Positions 8,571 through 17,663 of a stretch of 64,000 nt of DNA are shown piece by piece; the first letter of the stretch is position 1; the number at the start of each line of letters is the position of its first letter. The notes beneath the pieces were generated by a model. It worked only from the letters and a program-made list of their open reading frames with translations, was not told where the DNA came from and searched no databases. Source of the DNA: Acetivibrio mesophilus (GTDB taxonomy: Bacteria > Bacillota > Clostridia > Acetivibrionales > Acetivibrionaceae); assembly GCF_004102745.1 (NCBI RefSeq), contig NZ_RLII01000009.1:49653-113652 (forward strand). The letters run 5' to 3'. The translations under genes and the position numbers were made by a program.

Positions 8571-9833
8571 TTATTCTTTCAAAAAAGCATCTTCAGAATA
8601 CGTATTGTTCGCATCCCAGAATATCCATTCTTCATAGCCTGCATCGTAAACAGCCTGAATTTGCTCTCTTACCTGCTTAGGTCCATAAGACTGGTAATAG
8701 CCTTTTCCTAGCCATGATGCCGTAAAGTCCTGAATGTAAGCTCTTACATCAGCTTTATTGCCTTCAACCTGTGCCAGTCTGTCCTTACACTTAGCAAGAC
8801 TTTGATATACAACTCCATAAGGATCAAGGTCCGGTTTCATAAACTGAACACCGTTAACTTTCTGCCCAACAGCATAGTGTGAAGGATACACCATAGGCGA
8901 AATATAATCAACATCTTTTACTACCGTCTCCAGATATTGACCGATATCTTCCGTATCCGCGGGGCTTTCCAGTATTATTCCAAACACGTCTGCTGAGAGA
9001 ACAACTCCTGGCATTTGCTCTCTGGCATAGGCCAAAAACTCATTTATTGCTTCGTATTTTTCTTTGCCGCCAGTATTAAAGCTCATAGATTTTTTGCTTC
9101 CGTCATTAGGAAATCTGATATAGTCAAATTGGATTTCATCAAAACCCTTTTCAACTGCTTCCTTGGCAATCTCGATCAAATAAGCCCATGAATCCTTGTT
9201 GTAGGGGTCTAACCATGTGAGATTATGGTTGTCGCGCCATGAACCTCCATTCACACTCTTAACCGCCAGCTCCGGCTTTTTAGAAGATAAAATAGGATCC
9301 TTAAAGCATACCAGTCTTCCAATAACATGAATATCATTGTCATGGAAAGCTTTTAATACTTTGTCCGCATTGTATTTATTCATCCATGCACCTAATTCCC
9401 TTACAGCCGGTACATTCGACTCATAACCAACATATCCGTCGTCATCCTTGATGTCTACAACATAGGCATTAATTTCTGTATTTTTTGCAAGATCAACATA
9501 ATGTTGAACTCTGTCATCACTTCCTACTGTCCATCCTGTAAGATATAATGCTTTTACCTTGATATCCTTTTTTGCCGGCTTAACATCTTCACCGGAATTG
9601 CTCGGTATCGGGCTTGTTTCTTCATTGGGTACTGCAGTTGACGGGTCACCGCTATCCGTATTACCGTCATTGCTTGCTTGTCCATTATCCGTTGCTTCTG
9701 CTGTAGGCGTCGGATTATTGACTTCAACATCTTCACCTTTGCATGCTGTTAACGAAAAAACAAATACTGCGACTAGCAGAACTACTAAAAAACTCCTGTT
9801 CCTTAAAGTAATTTTTGCGTTTTTGGCTGACAT
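8571..9833 (-). CDS. Lipoprotein with DUF4015 putative glycoside hydrolase domain
   Basis: The protein has 420 residues. A lipoprotein signal ends in the lipobox L-T-A-C near residue 31, followed by a Thr/Ser/Asn-rich linker to about residue 90. The catalytic part carries the block F-D-E-I-Q-F-D-Y-I-R-F-P, typical of DUF4015 (Pfam 13200) TIM-barrels, together with V-K-A-L-Y-L-T-G at its start and D-Y-I-S-P-M-V-Y-P-S-H-Y. It should be tethered to the outer face of the membrane. The substrate of this family is not established, though distant similarity to GHL families suggests cell-wall or polysaccharide glycans. It is a close paralogue of the next gene upstream (10030-11262), pointing to tandem duplication. 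Confidence 0.88.
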   Translation of the reverse strand: MSAKNAKITLRNRSFLVVLLVAVFVFSLTACKGEDVEVNNPTPTAEATDNGQASNDGNTDSGDPSTAVPNEETSPIPSNSGEDVKPAKKDIKVKALYLTGWTVGSDDRVQHYVDLAKNTEINAYVVDIKDDDGYVGYESNVPAVRELGAWMNKYNADKVLKAFHDNDIHVIGRLVCFKDPILSSKKPELAVKSVNGGSWRDNHNLTWLDPYNKDSWAYLIEIAKEAVEKGFDEIQFDYIRFPNDGSKKSMSFNTGGKEKYEAINEFLAYAREQMPGVVLSADVFGIILESPADTEDIGQYLETVVKDVDYISPMVYPSHYAVGQKVNGVQFMKPDLDPYGVVYQSLAKCKDRLAQVEGNKADVRAYIQDFTASWLGKGYYQSYGPKQVREQIQAVYDAGYEEWIFWDANNTYSEDAFLKE

Positions 9834-10029
9834 ATTGACCCCCCGTTGTATTTTTGTTTTTGATCAGTTTAGATATACTTCTGCTATTATTAAATTATAA
9901 CACAAATATATCTGTTGTCATTATCAATAAATACCATATAAGATTTTTGCGTAGGTTTTTATATTGGTATATATTCAATAATACTATTTAGACGCAAAAA
10001 TAACAATAAAAGTTTAACTATTAATAAAA

Positions 10030-11262
10030 TTATTCTCTGGTAAATGCTGACTCTGTGTACGTATTTGCCGCATCCCAAAATATCCACTCTTCATATCCCG
10101 CATCATAGACCGCCTTTATCTGTTGCCTTATCTGTTCCGGACCATAACGCTGATAATAACCTTTGGGAAGATATGAAGCTGTAAAATCCTGAAGATATGG
10201 TCTTACCTTCGCTTTATACCCTTCTACCTTTGATATCCTGTCCTTTGTTTTTAAAAGAACATTATAAACAACTTCATAAGGCTTTAAATCAGGGGCAGTA
10301 AAAATTATGCCATTAATAGACTGACCTTTTCCGTTCCCCATCATTCCGTGAGATGAATTGGCATAATGGGAGGGGTATATCATTGGGGATATATAGTCCA
10401 CATCCATCCCAATCCTTTCCAACACCTGTCCGATGCCTTCCGTGTCCCCCGGAGTCTCACAAACAATTGCAAATATATCTGCCGAAACCGGCGCACCCAT
10501 TTTATTTATTTCACTTGTTGCCTCCCTAAGAAAACCGGAAATTGCATCAGCCTTAGGCGAAGGATTTTCTCCGTAATCAACCTCGCTTTTTCCTGCCGTA
10601 GGAAATCTTACATAGTCAAACTGAATCTCATCGAAACCTTTGTTAATTGCCTCCTTTGCTATATCAATGTTGTATTTCCACACCTCCTTATTATAAGGGT
10701 TTGTCCAGGCTATACTTCCATTTTCCCTCCATATAGACCCGTCCTTGCGTTTTATAGCCAGATCCACCCTCTTTCCAGCCAGATAATTATCCCTGAAACA
10801 TACGATTCTTCCTATTACATATATATTGTTATCATGCAGAAGCTTTATTACTTCATCTACATCATACAACTCATGATGTGCACCAATCTGTTTTACACTT
10901 TCTACCTCTGAAAAATAATTAACTTTTCCATCCTCTTTTACATCCAAAACCACTGTATTGAGCTCCGTGGTATTAATAAGGTTAACAATATTCTCCATGA
11001 ACCTTTTATTCCCGGCAGAAGATCCAGTAATGTACAGTCCTTTTACCTTTACTGCTTTTTTTTCAGGCACAGGAGTGGGAAGATTCTCTTCTTTATTACT
11101 ATCCTCGTTTGTCAAAGAGTACTTAATCTGAGTATTTTGATTGTTATCATTTATTTGGTTTTTTTTGTTTAAATTTCCGTTGTAATATATAAATGCATAA
11201 GTTGTTGTAATAGCAAGCAAAAAAACAACCAAAGCTATTAAAAACCGTCTGTTTTTAAACAT
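10030..11262 (-). CDS. Membrane-anchored DUF4015 putative glycoside hydrolase
   Basis: This 410-residue paralogue of the gene at 8571-9833 shares the F-D-E-I-Q-F-D-Y-V-R-F-P block, D-Y-I-S-P-M-I-Y-P-S-H-Y and the C-terminal E-E-W-I-F-W-D-A segment. Instead of a lipobox it has one N-terminal hydrophobic helix (about residues 7-27) without a clear cleavage site, so it is probably membrane-anchored. An Asn/Gln-rich linker follows to about residue 70. The two genes differ in anchoring and linker but keep the same catalytic block. No terminator is obvious between them, but the gap is about 200 bases. Confidence 0.87.
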   Translation of the reverse strand: MFKNRRFLIALVVFLLAITTTYAFIYYNGNLNKKNQINDNNQNTQIKYSLTNEDSNKEENLPTPVPEKKAVKVKGLYITGSSAGNKRFMENIVNLINTTELNTVVLDVKEDGKVNYFSEVESVKQIGAHHELYDVDEVIKLLHDNNIYVIGRIVCFRDNYLAGKRVDLAIKRKDGSIWRENGSIAWTNPYNKEVWKYNIDIAKEAINKGFDEIQFDYVRFPTAGKSEVDYGENPSPKADAISGFLREATSEINKMGAPVSADIFAIVCETPGDTEGIGQVLERIGMDVDYISPMIYPSHYANSSHGMMGNGKGQSINGIIFTAPDLKPYEVVYNVLLKTKDRISKVEGYKAKVRPYLQDFTASYLPKGYYQRYGPEQIRQQIKAVYDAGYEEWIFWDAANTYTESAFTRE

Positions 11263-11440
11263 CCTTTTCTCCTATTCCATTCACTATAATGTTTTGTTAT
11301 AACACCGCCTGAAAGGCTAATCGATACCCGCAACTTATAAGAAGTGGGAACATTTATTGCCTCGTTATATTATTTGCTTGGCAAGGGTATGTTTAAACAT
11401 GAAAACTTTGAAAACGAGTTCATCATATAAGCATAAAAAA

Positions 11441-11498
11441 TAAAAGCTGTGGACCTCGAGTCCCTTCGCTTTTGTCTCTTTCATTTCATTCCAAGAGG
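11441..11498 (-). repeat. Terminator-associated dispersed element, copy B
   Basis: On the minus strand this begins CCTCTTGGAATGAAATGAAA and ends in GCTTTTA. It starts immediately behind the T-run of the terminator at 11504-11543. It matches three other copies (13750-13808, 25307-25364, 49857-49916) over nearly its whole length. It contains two hairpin-forming blocks, CCTCTT/AAGAGR and AAAAGC/GCTTTT, and has no open reading frame. Confidence 0.85.
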
Positions 11499-11503
11499 TT
11501 AAA

Positions 11504-11543
11504 AAAAGAAGCCAACAAGAACCATTCCTGTTGACTTCTTTTG
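11504..11543 (-). terminator. Intrinsic terminator of the lipoprotein gene at 11560
   Basis: An AAGAAG-x-CAACA / TGTTG-x-CTTCTT stem is followed on the minus strand by seven T residues, just behind the stop codon at 11560. Element copy B begins right after this T-run. Confidence 0.8.
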
Positions 11544-11559
11544 AGTCTTTTTATTAGAA

Positions 11560-12519
11560 TTACATTTTAGTTGTTGAATAAGTAATAGTTCCTTTTGAAT
11601 CCATAGGGATTTCTACTGTCTGGCTTTCAAGACCTTCCATCGCCGGAACTACAATACTCATTTTGCCTGAATATTCCTGTGTCATTTGTCCTTCAGATAA
11701 AAAGCCGTTTTTAGTGTTAACTTTTATGCTTCCTGTCATTGTGCCCGACAAATCTGTAGTCATTTGCATACCCATATAGTCCGAAGCCGTAGAAGGATCT
11801 GATTTGTAATCGGCCTTAACCGAGATATAGGCAATCTCACCTTCGACTTTATCAAGAGTATACGTAGTAGTCATCTTCATATCAACAATAGTCTTAACAC
11901 TGTTGTCAACAGTCCACGTGTCTCCCACCTTGATACTCTCAGTATCAGGGAATACCGTAGCTGATTGAACAGCTGATTTGATTGCTTCATCTCCAAAGCT
12001 TTGCCTTAAACTTTCTTTCGTCTGCTCCTTAAAAACCTGCGCAACTTCATCTTCACCTAAATCCATAGAATCCACTATTGAATTTAAAAGGTTATCAACA
12101 CCGCTGATTTCCTTAATTTCACCATATTTTGTCATCTTCGCTGTAAAGCCCTTGCCAATAAAACTGCTATATATCGCTGACATCGAATCATCGGCATTGG
12201 CATTTTTTGAATCAAAAGACTGCTTTGCTCCATTTGACTCTATATCAATTTTTAAAGCATCATATTTATAGTCAGCTGTAATATTTCCCTCCGAATCCAC
12301 ATCATTAACAGAAACAATAAAGTCATAAACCATATTTTGGTTAGTTTCTACACTTTGCCCGCTCTGTTCTACGTTCATCGTTTGATCCATTTCAATATGA
12401 TACTTATAGCTGTCACCAACATTTACATTTACGTATAATGCAAGACCCGAGTTACAAGCACTCAGTGATAATGCCATAACAGCTACTATCAAAGCAACTA
12501 AAATTCTTTTTGACCTCAT
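11560..12519 (-). CDS. Lipoprotein of unknown function
   Basis: The protein has about 319 residues. It has a lipoprotein signal M-R-S-K-R-I-L-V followed by the lipobox L-S-A-C, so it should be attached to the outer membrane leaflet. The mature part is rich in Thr, Ser and Asp and looks beta-rich, with a repeated V-G-D-x-W-x-V / V-G-D-S-Y-K-Y type pattern. No catalytic motif is visible. I chose the ATG at 12519. An ATG at 12531 overlaps the GGGGAG ribosome binding site and is unlikely, and a TTG at 12525 is possible on spacing. It has its own terminator. Confidence 0.8.
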   Translation of the reverse strand: MRSKRILVALIVAVMALSLSACNSGLALYVNVNVGDSYKYHIEMDQTMNVEQSGQSVETNQNMVYDFIVSVNDVDSEGNITADYKYDALKIDIESNGAKQSFDSKNANADDSMSAIYSSFIGKGFTAKMTKYGEIKEISGVDNLLNSIVDSMDLGEDEVAQVFKEQTKESLRQSFGDEAIKSAVQSATVFPDTESIKVGDTWTVDNSVKTIVDMKMTTTYTLDKVEGEIAYISVKADYKSDPSTASDYMGMQMTTDLSGTMTGSIKVNTKNGFLSEGQMTQEYSGKMSIVVPAMEGLESQTVEIPMDSKGTITYSTTKM

Positions 12520-12591
12520 AAACAATATCATCTCCCCAAATGTTTTAGGATTTTATTATATAATACTTGAAAAAAAAGTCAAGATATAATC

Positions 12592-12867
12592 TTATAGCCA
12601 AAAAGAATCCCTACCCATTCTCATTTGCTCACTGAAATTAGGAACAGTCCAGTAAAGCCATTTTGATTTGCCAACTGTGAAACGACCTTCTGTCTTAAAA
12701 ACATTAGTGCTAGAAGGACTGTCCAGTAAGAATTTTCGGATATAGGCTGTTAATTGAGGTTGCTGTGATGCAGGGAAAACCCAGTGGGCTTTGCCTTTAC
12801 TTTGAAGTTCTACTTTTACAGCATAATTTCGAGACGAATCAGTCTTCCCAGTACATTTAAATCCTTT
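12592..12867 (-). pseudogene. C-terminal remnant of a CE15-like glucuronoyl esterase
   Basis: Between the S24-like regulator and the lipoprotein gene the minus strand holds an open stretch ending at a TAA at 12592-12594, without any usable start codon. Its 3' part overlaps the end of the regulator gene in another frame. The translated text includes K-A-H-W-V-F-P-A-S-Q-Q-P-Q-L and then a Y-I-R-K-F-L-L-D helix. It ends with K-W-L-Y-W-T-V-P. This matches the end of CE15 esterases as I recall them: the catalytic-His region, the Q-x-x-x-x-x-F-L-L helix and the closing W-x-x-W-x-x-P strand. The N-terminal two thirds, including the Ser nucleophile, are gone. Identification is from memory of the family and moderately sure. 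Confidence 0.5.
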
Positions 12868-13478
12868 CTATAAATCGTATCCGTTACTAGTCTTGCGCCA
12901 TTACTGACAAGCAACAATTTGCCGTTTCCAATGTCTTTTATCTGTCTTACCGTCCTTTTGCCTTTATAATCAACAAAGTAAATTCCATCCTTATCAATGT
13001 CATGGGTACTATAAACCAAAGCAAGATCGTCCTTAATTATTCTAAAACCGGACATATCGTTATCTTCAATAATCAGATAGAATAATTTATCCTTTGGAAA
13101 ACCTTCGACTTTGTTGTGTATTATAGGTAGCTGCTTTGTATCAACGGATTTGTCCATCTTATAGCGATATACAGGTACTGGCATGAGAATTCCTGCAAGA
13201 GCATCGTTCCAGATATCCTGTACAGGCTTCTCAACAACCTTCACCACATTTGCATCCGGTTCCGGCTTGTTTTCTTCAGCCTCATATAATTCCAGTTTTC
13301 CCACTTCACCTCGCAATGCTCTGGAGAATTTCTTTACGAGGTCTTCATTTAGTATCCTTTTACCTGATTCTACATCAGCAATAAATCCCTCAGAAACACC
13401 CACCAATTTTGCAAGCTGCTTTTGAGTAATTCCAAGCTCCTTCCGGAGTCTTCCAATCTCTGAACCTAATCTGCTCAT
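12816..13478 (-). CDS. XRE-type HTH regulator with S24/LexA-like C-terminal domain
   Basis: The protein has 220 residues. Residues about 4-60 form a Cro/CI helix-turn-helix (I-G-R-L-R-K-E-L-G-I-T-Q-K-Q-L-A-K-L-V-G). Residues about 110-215 resemble the S24 peptidase-like domain of CI/LexA repressors (L-I-I-E-D-N-D-M-S-G-F, then I-Y-F-V-D-Y-K-G-K-R-T-V-R-Q-I). The typical Ser-Lys autocleavage pair is not clear: an S is present in D-M-S-G, and a K at the expected place is uncertain. It is probably a soluble DNA-binding regulator that senses or dimerises through the C-terminal domain. The target is unknown, and neither neighbour is co-transcribed in an obvious way. Confidence 0.85.
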   Translation of the reverse strand: MSRLGSEIGRLRKELGITQKQLAKLVGVSEGFIADVESGKRILNEDLVKKFSRALRGEVGKLELYEAEENKPEPDANVVKVVEKPVQDIWNDALAGILMPVPVYRYKMDKSVDTKQLPIIHNKVEGFPKDKLFYLIIEDNDMSGFRIIKDDLALVYSTHDIDKDGIYFVDYKGKRTVRQIKDIGNGKLLLVSNGARLVTDTIYRKDLNVLGRLIRLEIML

Positions 13479-13703
13479 ATACTTTCACCTTTTCCAAAAT
13501 ATAATTCTTGATGTTATGGTTCTAATATATTATTAAAAACTATATATCTATTATATCAGTTGAAGGTAAATTGTAAATTCGGTCTTCGATAATGTGCAAT
13601 GAAAGAATCTATGTACCTAATGGTGTTAACATCCTTAAAATCATTCCATCTCTTTAGTACTGCATTTTATACTGTATCTTCATTCACCTAAATGGATGAT
13701 AGC

Positions 13704-13743
13704 AAAAATCCTACGGAGGCTAAACCTATCCGTAGGATTTTTT
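13704..13743. terminator. Bidirectional terminator downstream of celN
   Basis: An AAAAATCCTACGGA / TCCGTAGGATTTTTT hairpin has a T-run on both strands. On the minus strand it is the only terminator behind celN. On the plus strand its T-run is directly followed by element copy A. Confidence 0.8.
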
Positions 13744-13749
13744 ATTTGG

Positions 13750-13808
13750 CCTCTTGGAATGAAATGAAAGAGGCAAAAGCGAAGGGACTCGATGTCCCGA
13801 GCTTTTAC
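13750..13808 (+). repeat. Terminator-associated dispersed element, copy A
   Basis: This is the only plus-strand copy. It starts CCTCTTGGAATGAAATGAAA directly after the plus-strand T-run of the terminator at 13704-13743 and ends in GCTTTTAC. It is nearly identical to copies B and D. It separates celN from its terminator and lies antisense to celN transcription. Confidence 0.85.
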
Positions 13809-13838
13809 TTATTGCAACATATATCTAAAATCTATAAG

Positions 13839-16067
13839 TTACAGAGGTATGGAAGGAATCACTTTAAGCAAATACCTTTTGAAAATTGTTAAGTCTGTTG
13901 AGTTTACTTTACCGTCTCTATTCAAATCCCCAGCATCTAAGTTTGCACCTGGAACTACAATACCCAACAAAGCTCTTTTTAATATTGTGCAATCCGTAGA
14001 ATTCACATTGCCATCGCCATTTAAATCTCCATAAGTAATTGGCGGCTTGGTCGGCGTCGGTTCCGGTGAAGGTTCAGGAGTATTCCCTCCGTTAGGCGGT
14101 TCTTCACCCCACAGTAAAACACCATTATCATATACAGGTATGTAAGGAGTCAATCCTGCAAAGGATACAGCGTCATAATCCGGAGACTTGCTTAAATTCT
14201 GAAACGACCAATCGTTTTCATTAGAGCCTATGTTAGCGTCTTTGTATTTAATTGATACATGGGCATCTTTTTCACACATTTCCCATTCGGCAGGCATAAT
14301 CTGTGTTCCTGTAAAGTCTACCGTAAAGTAGTAAATATTATCCTTGTACTGCTTCAATCCTTCAAGTTTTGCTCCCTCGCTTTGTCCAAGGGTTATTTGA
14401 ACATCATCCAGACTTCCTCCAGCCTCAAATATTTCACTTAAATCCATGAAATAACGAACAGACAATTTATCTTTCATTGTGGGAGGCCATGCTGAGCGGT
14501 TGTTCACCTGGAGCAGCAGATTTAAAGTTCCATAGCCCTCGTAGATTATCCAACCACGGCAGAAGTATTCAGTAAGGTCATCTTCCGGCGCTCTGAAATC
14601 TTCAGGCTGAGGCCAATTTTCAAGAGGTTCTCCGCCATACATATCATACATTTTTGCCAAAGACCCCACAAAACCTGCATTGTAGTCGGTAGCCACCTCA
14701 TTCAAAGTATAGTCTGAAATATCATCCACCCAGCTATCATCTGAAGACGGTCCTCCAACCAGTGCGCCATAGAGAATATGGCGATGGAAACCCGGTACAT
14801 CAAGCATACTCACCCATGAACCATGAGCTGTTCTGTGATGGGGATGCTCAGGTGCATTTTCACCAAACCCTACCACAAAGCTTCCTTTGCGTGGATTATC
14901 CCCGAGAATATAGTTTATTTGCCTTTCTGCGAAATTGTGATAGGCTTCTTTTTTTGACGGCGTGCCAACCGTTTGGTCGTCAGACCATACAAAGGCTAAA
15001 AATGCTGCTGTAGACGCATAACGCAAAGAGCCCCATGGTGAAAGCCATGCCAAGCCCCCAGGAGTATAAGTAATGCCTCCGCCGGGCATCCAAAAATCAA
15101 GGTTCTTTTCAACCATAGCGGCATATCCCTCGTCATGAGTAATCTGGGCTATTTTAAGTGCCGCTCCGTAACTGACATCATCCCAACAGTGGGTATGTCC
15201 CCCTCCTAATGAAGTAACAGGCAAATAGGATTTTGCTTTATCAAGATAAGTGGTATCACCGGTTTTTATGTAGAGCCACACAGCACCCCAAGCCATATCA
15301 TCCACATAACCTCCGGATGGATATAATACATCCAGCGGATTTTTGCCTCTATATTTATCACCAAACTCAAAAATCTGCTTTGCATGGGTCAAACAAGTTT
15401 GAGCATATTCCGGGTCTGTCGGCTCGAATATGATTGAGGCAATAGCCAGACAAGCAGCAGTCTGCCCCGCCACATCAGAACCGGGGGTTGACGGATTTAG
15501 CACAAAGGACTTCCTATCGGTAACATAATCCAACAACTCGTGGGGAACCCATACCGAGTGGTCAGAATCGTTGTAGCCGCACATATAATACAATACATCT
15601 GGCTCCGGATGAGCTTTAATGAAAAAATCCGTAGCCCACTTTATTTCGTCCAAAATATCATCTAATTGACCTGATTTTTCAAAGGCTTGGCGATATTCAT
15701 ACACAGCCCATCCCAATTGACCTGCCGCATAGGACATAGGATGGGTGAATTTGATTCCATCCCCGGCATCAGCCCATCCTCCGGTAAGGTCCAGACCGAC
15801 ATCTTGGCCGTCAGTCATTGCCGCATCAGCCCGGTAGGGCAGAATGTAATCATCGGGCAAGTCTCCAAGACGGTTGGCTTTGTAAAAAAGAATTGCTTTT
15901 TGCAAAGCTTCTCCATAACTATAGTATGCTCCCCCCGAACGAGGTGAAGAAGCAGCCTGCACTTTTGATTCAAGAGCAGACGACGGCAGCAGTATAGCAG
16001 CCAAGAAGAATACCAGAACAGCCAGGGCAAATTTTTTGTGAAATTTGACCGATTTCGTTTTCTTCAT
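13839..16067 (-). CDS. celN: Cellulosomal GH9 endoglucanase with CBM3c and type I dockerin (CelN-like)
   Basis: The protein has 742 residues. A signal peptide (to about 38) is followed by a GH9 catalytic domain (about 45-490). The GH9 domain carries W-A-D-A-G-D near residue 97, with the catalytic-base Asp, and N-E-V-A-T-D-Y-N-A-G-F, with the catalytic Glu. The CBM3c (about 500-655) is the non-anchoring type that extends the active cleft of processive GH9 enzymes. A Pro/Thr/Glu linker leads to a type I dockerin with two D-x-N-x-D-G-x-V-N-S-T-D calcium-binding segments (about 676-742), which docks into scaffoldin cohesins. Length and architecture match CelN of A. thermocellus. It is transcribed alone, downstream of hydF. 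Confidence 0.95.
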   Translation of the reverse strand: MKKTKSVKFHKKFALAVLVFFLAAILLPSSALESKVQAASSPRSGGAYYSYGEALQKAILFYKANRLGDLPDDYILPYRADAAMTDGQDVGLDLTGGWADAGDGIKFTHPMSYAAGQLGWAVYEYRQAFEKSGQLDDILDEIKWATDFFIKAHPEPDVLYYMCGYNDSDHSVWVPHELLDYVTDRKSFVLNPSTPGSDVAGQTAACLAIASIIFEPTDPEYAQTCLTHAKQIFEFGDKYRGKNPLDVLYPSGGYVDDMAWGAVWLYIKTGDTTYLDKAKSYLPVTSLGGGHTHCWDDVSYGAALKIAQITHDEGYAAMVEKNLDFWMPGGGITYTPGGLAWLSPWGSLRYASTAAFLAFVWSDDQTVGTPSKKEAYHNFAERQINYILGDNPRKGSFVVGFGENAPEHPHHRTAHGSWVSMLDVPGFHRHILYGALVGGPSSDDSWVDDISDYTLNEVATDYNAGFVGSLAKMYDMYGGEPLENWPQPEDFRAPEDDLTEYFCRGWIIYEGYGTLNLLLQVNNRSAWPPTMKDKLSVRYFMDLSEIFEAGGSLDDVQITLGQSEGAKLEGLKQYKDNIYYFTVDFTGTQIMPAEWEMCEKDAHVSIKYKDANIGSNENDWSFQNLSKSPDYDAVSFAGLTPYIPVYDNGVLLWGEEPPNGGNTPEPSPEPTPTKPPITYGDLNGDGNVNSTDCTILKRALLGIVVPGANLDAGDLNRDGKVNSTDLTIFKRYLLKVIPSIPL

Positions 16068-16289
16068 TATTAATAATACCTCCCCTTAAACTTTACTTTT
16101 ATTGTATTTAATATAAATTTCAAATGCGTAAGATATGAAAACTTCATTCTAAAATGTTTGCAAAGACAAATCAAAGTATATAGAAACGCGACCTTTATTT
16201 ATTTCATATAAATTATATCATACACCAGTCGCTATCTTCAATTAAAACAGTAATATTTAACATTCAGTCTTGCCACACTGCCTCAAACA

Positions 16290-17492
16290 CTAAAGAATTT
16301 CTGAAAGTATATCCGGGAAAATGGCAAGACTCCTTTTCAAAATCCCCTGCATATATGCAATGGAAATTCCGTAATTGGTGATAGGCACTTTCTGCTCCAC
16401 GGCATATTTATAACGGTATTTCATTTCTCTTTCATTGAGCATGCAGCCGCCGCAATGCACAACCAATTTGTAGCCGGATAGATCTTCCGGAAACTCTGTA
16501 CCCGATGTAAATTCAAAGTTCAACTGCTTTTTAGTATAATTATTTATCCATCTCGGAAGCTTCACCGTTCCTATATCATCGCACTGTCGGTGATGGGTGC
16601 ACCCTTCGGAAATGAGAATGGTGTCACCGTCATTCATGGAATCTAGCGCTTTTGCCCCCTTTACTGCAATTTCGAGATTGCCCTTGTATCGCGCAAAAAG
16701 AATGGAAAATGAAGTAAGGTAAATATCCTCCGGTGTATCCGCCGATACCTTTTCAAATGCCTGACTGTCAGTGATGACAAGCTTCGGCTTCTTACCAAGG
16801 CTGTTGAGCGTATCCTTAAGTTCGTACTCCTTTACCACAATTGCAACAGCATTGGACTCTAAAATATCACGAATGGTCTGCTGTTGAGGAAGTATAAGAC
16901 GGCCCTTGGGGGCTGCTTTATCAATAGGTACTACAAGTACAGCAAAATCCGAAGGATTAATTAGGTCACCGACTATTTTGTGCGTAATGTCCTCAGTAAC
17001 AGCAAGAGCTGCGATTTTTTCCTTCAATTGCTCAATGTTGTATCCCGTTTTGGCACTAACATAAATTTCATTATTGTCTATTGCCTCTTCATGCTCTTTC
17101 AAATCTGCCTTATTGTAAACAACAACATACTTTATATCCTTCTTATTAAAGAGTTCGATCAATTTATCATCATCTTCCGATTTGCCGCAAGCAGCATCGA
17201 TTACCAGCACGGCAACATCGGTTTTATTAAGTACCTGGCGACTTTTTCTTACCCGTAGTTCCCCCAGCGCTCCCTCATCATCAATTCCGGGAGTGTCGAT
17301 TATCACAACCGGACCCATAGGCAAAAGTTCCATTGATTTGTAAACAGGATCAGTGGTTGTTCCTTTCACTTCTGAAACAACAGCTAGATCCTGACCTGTG
17401 ACAGCATTTACAATACTCGATTTACCGGCATTTCTTTTTCCGAAGAATCCTATATGAACACGGTTTGCAGAGGGTGTTTCATTCAATCCCAT
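16290..17492 (-). CDS. hydF: [FeFe]-hydrogenase maturation GTPase HydF
   Basis: This 400-residue scaffold protein assembles and delivers the H-cluster subsite to [FeFe] hydrogenase together with HydE and HydG, which are not in this window. The GTPase domain (1-170) shows G-K-R-N-A-G-K-S-S near residue 18, D-T-P-G near residue 61 and N-K-A-D. The C-terminal part has the FeS-cluster ligands C-T-H-H-R-Q-C-D and later H-C-G-G-C, the C-x-H-x(n)-H-C-x-x-C pattern of HydF. The cell therefore makes hydrogen by an [FeFe] enzyme, consistent with a fermentative clostridium. An AGGAGG ribosome binding site precedes the ATG at 17492. Confidence 0.95.
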   Translation of the reverse strand: MGLNETPSANRVHIGFFGKRNAGKSSIVNAVTGQDLAVVSEVKGTTTDPVYKSMELLPMGPVVIIDTPGIDDEGALGELRVRKSRQVLNKTDVAVLVIDAACGKSEDDDKLIELFNKKDIKYVVVYNKADLKEHEEAIDNNEIYVSAKTGYNIEQLKEKIAALAVTEDITHKIVGDLINPSDFAVLVVPIDKAAPKGRLILPQQQTIRDILESNAVAIVVKEYELKDTLNSLGKKPKLVITDSQAFEKVSADTPEDIYLTSFSILFARYKGNLEIAVKGAKALDSMNDGDTILISEGCTHHRQCDDIGTVKLPRWINNYTKKQLNFEFTSGTEFPEDLSGYKLVVHCGGCMLNEREMKYRYKYAVEQKVPITNYGISIAYMQGILKRSLAIFPDILSEIL

Positions 17493-17663
17493 GTCGATTA
17501 CCTCCTATGCTCTTTTCTTTATATATTATCAGGTAAAAACCGTACATGTAAACCTTATTGTTATGGAAATTATAACGATGCAATATTGGTACTGAATTCT
17601 GCTTCTCAACATATAATGAATTATGTTATGTGCAATAAATATATAGAAAAGGAGAAATAGCCA

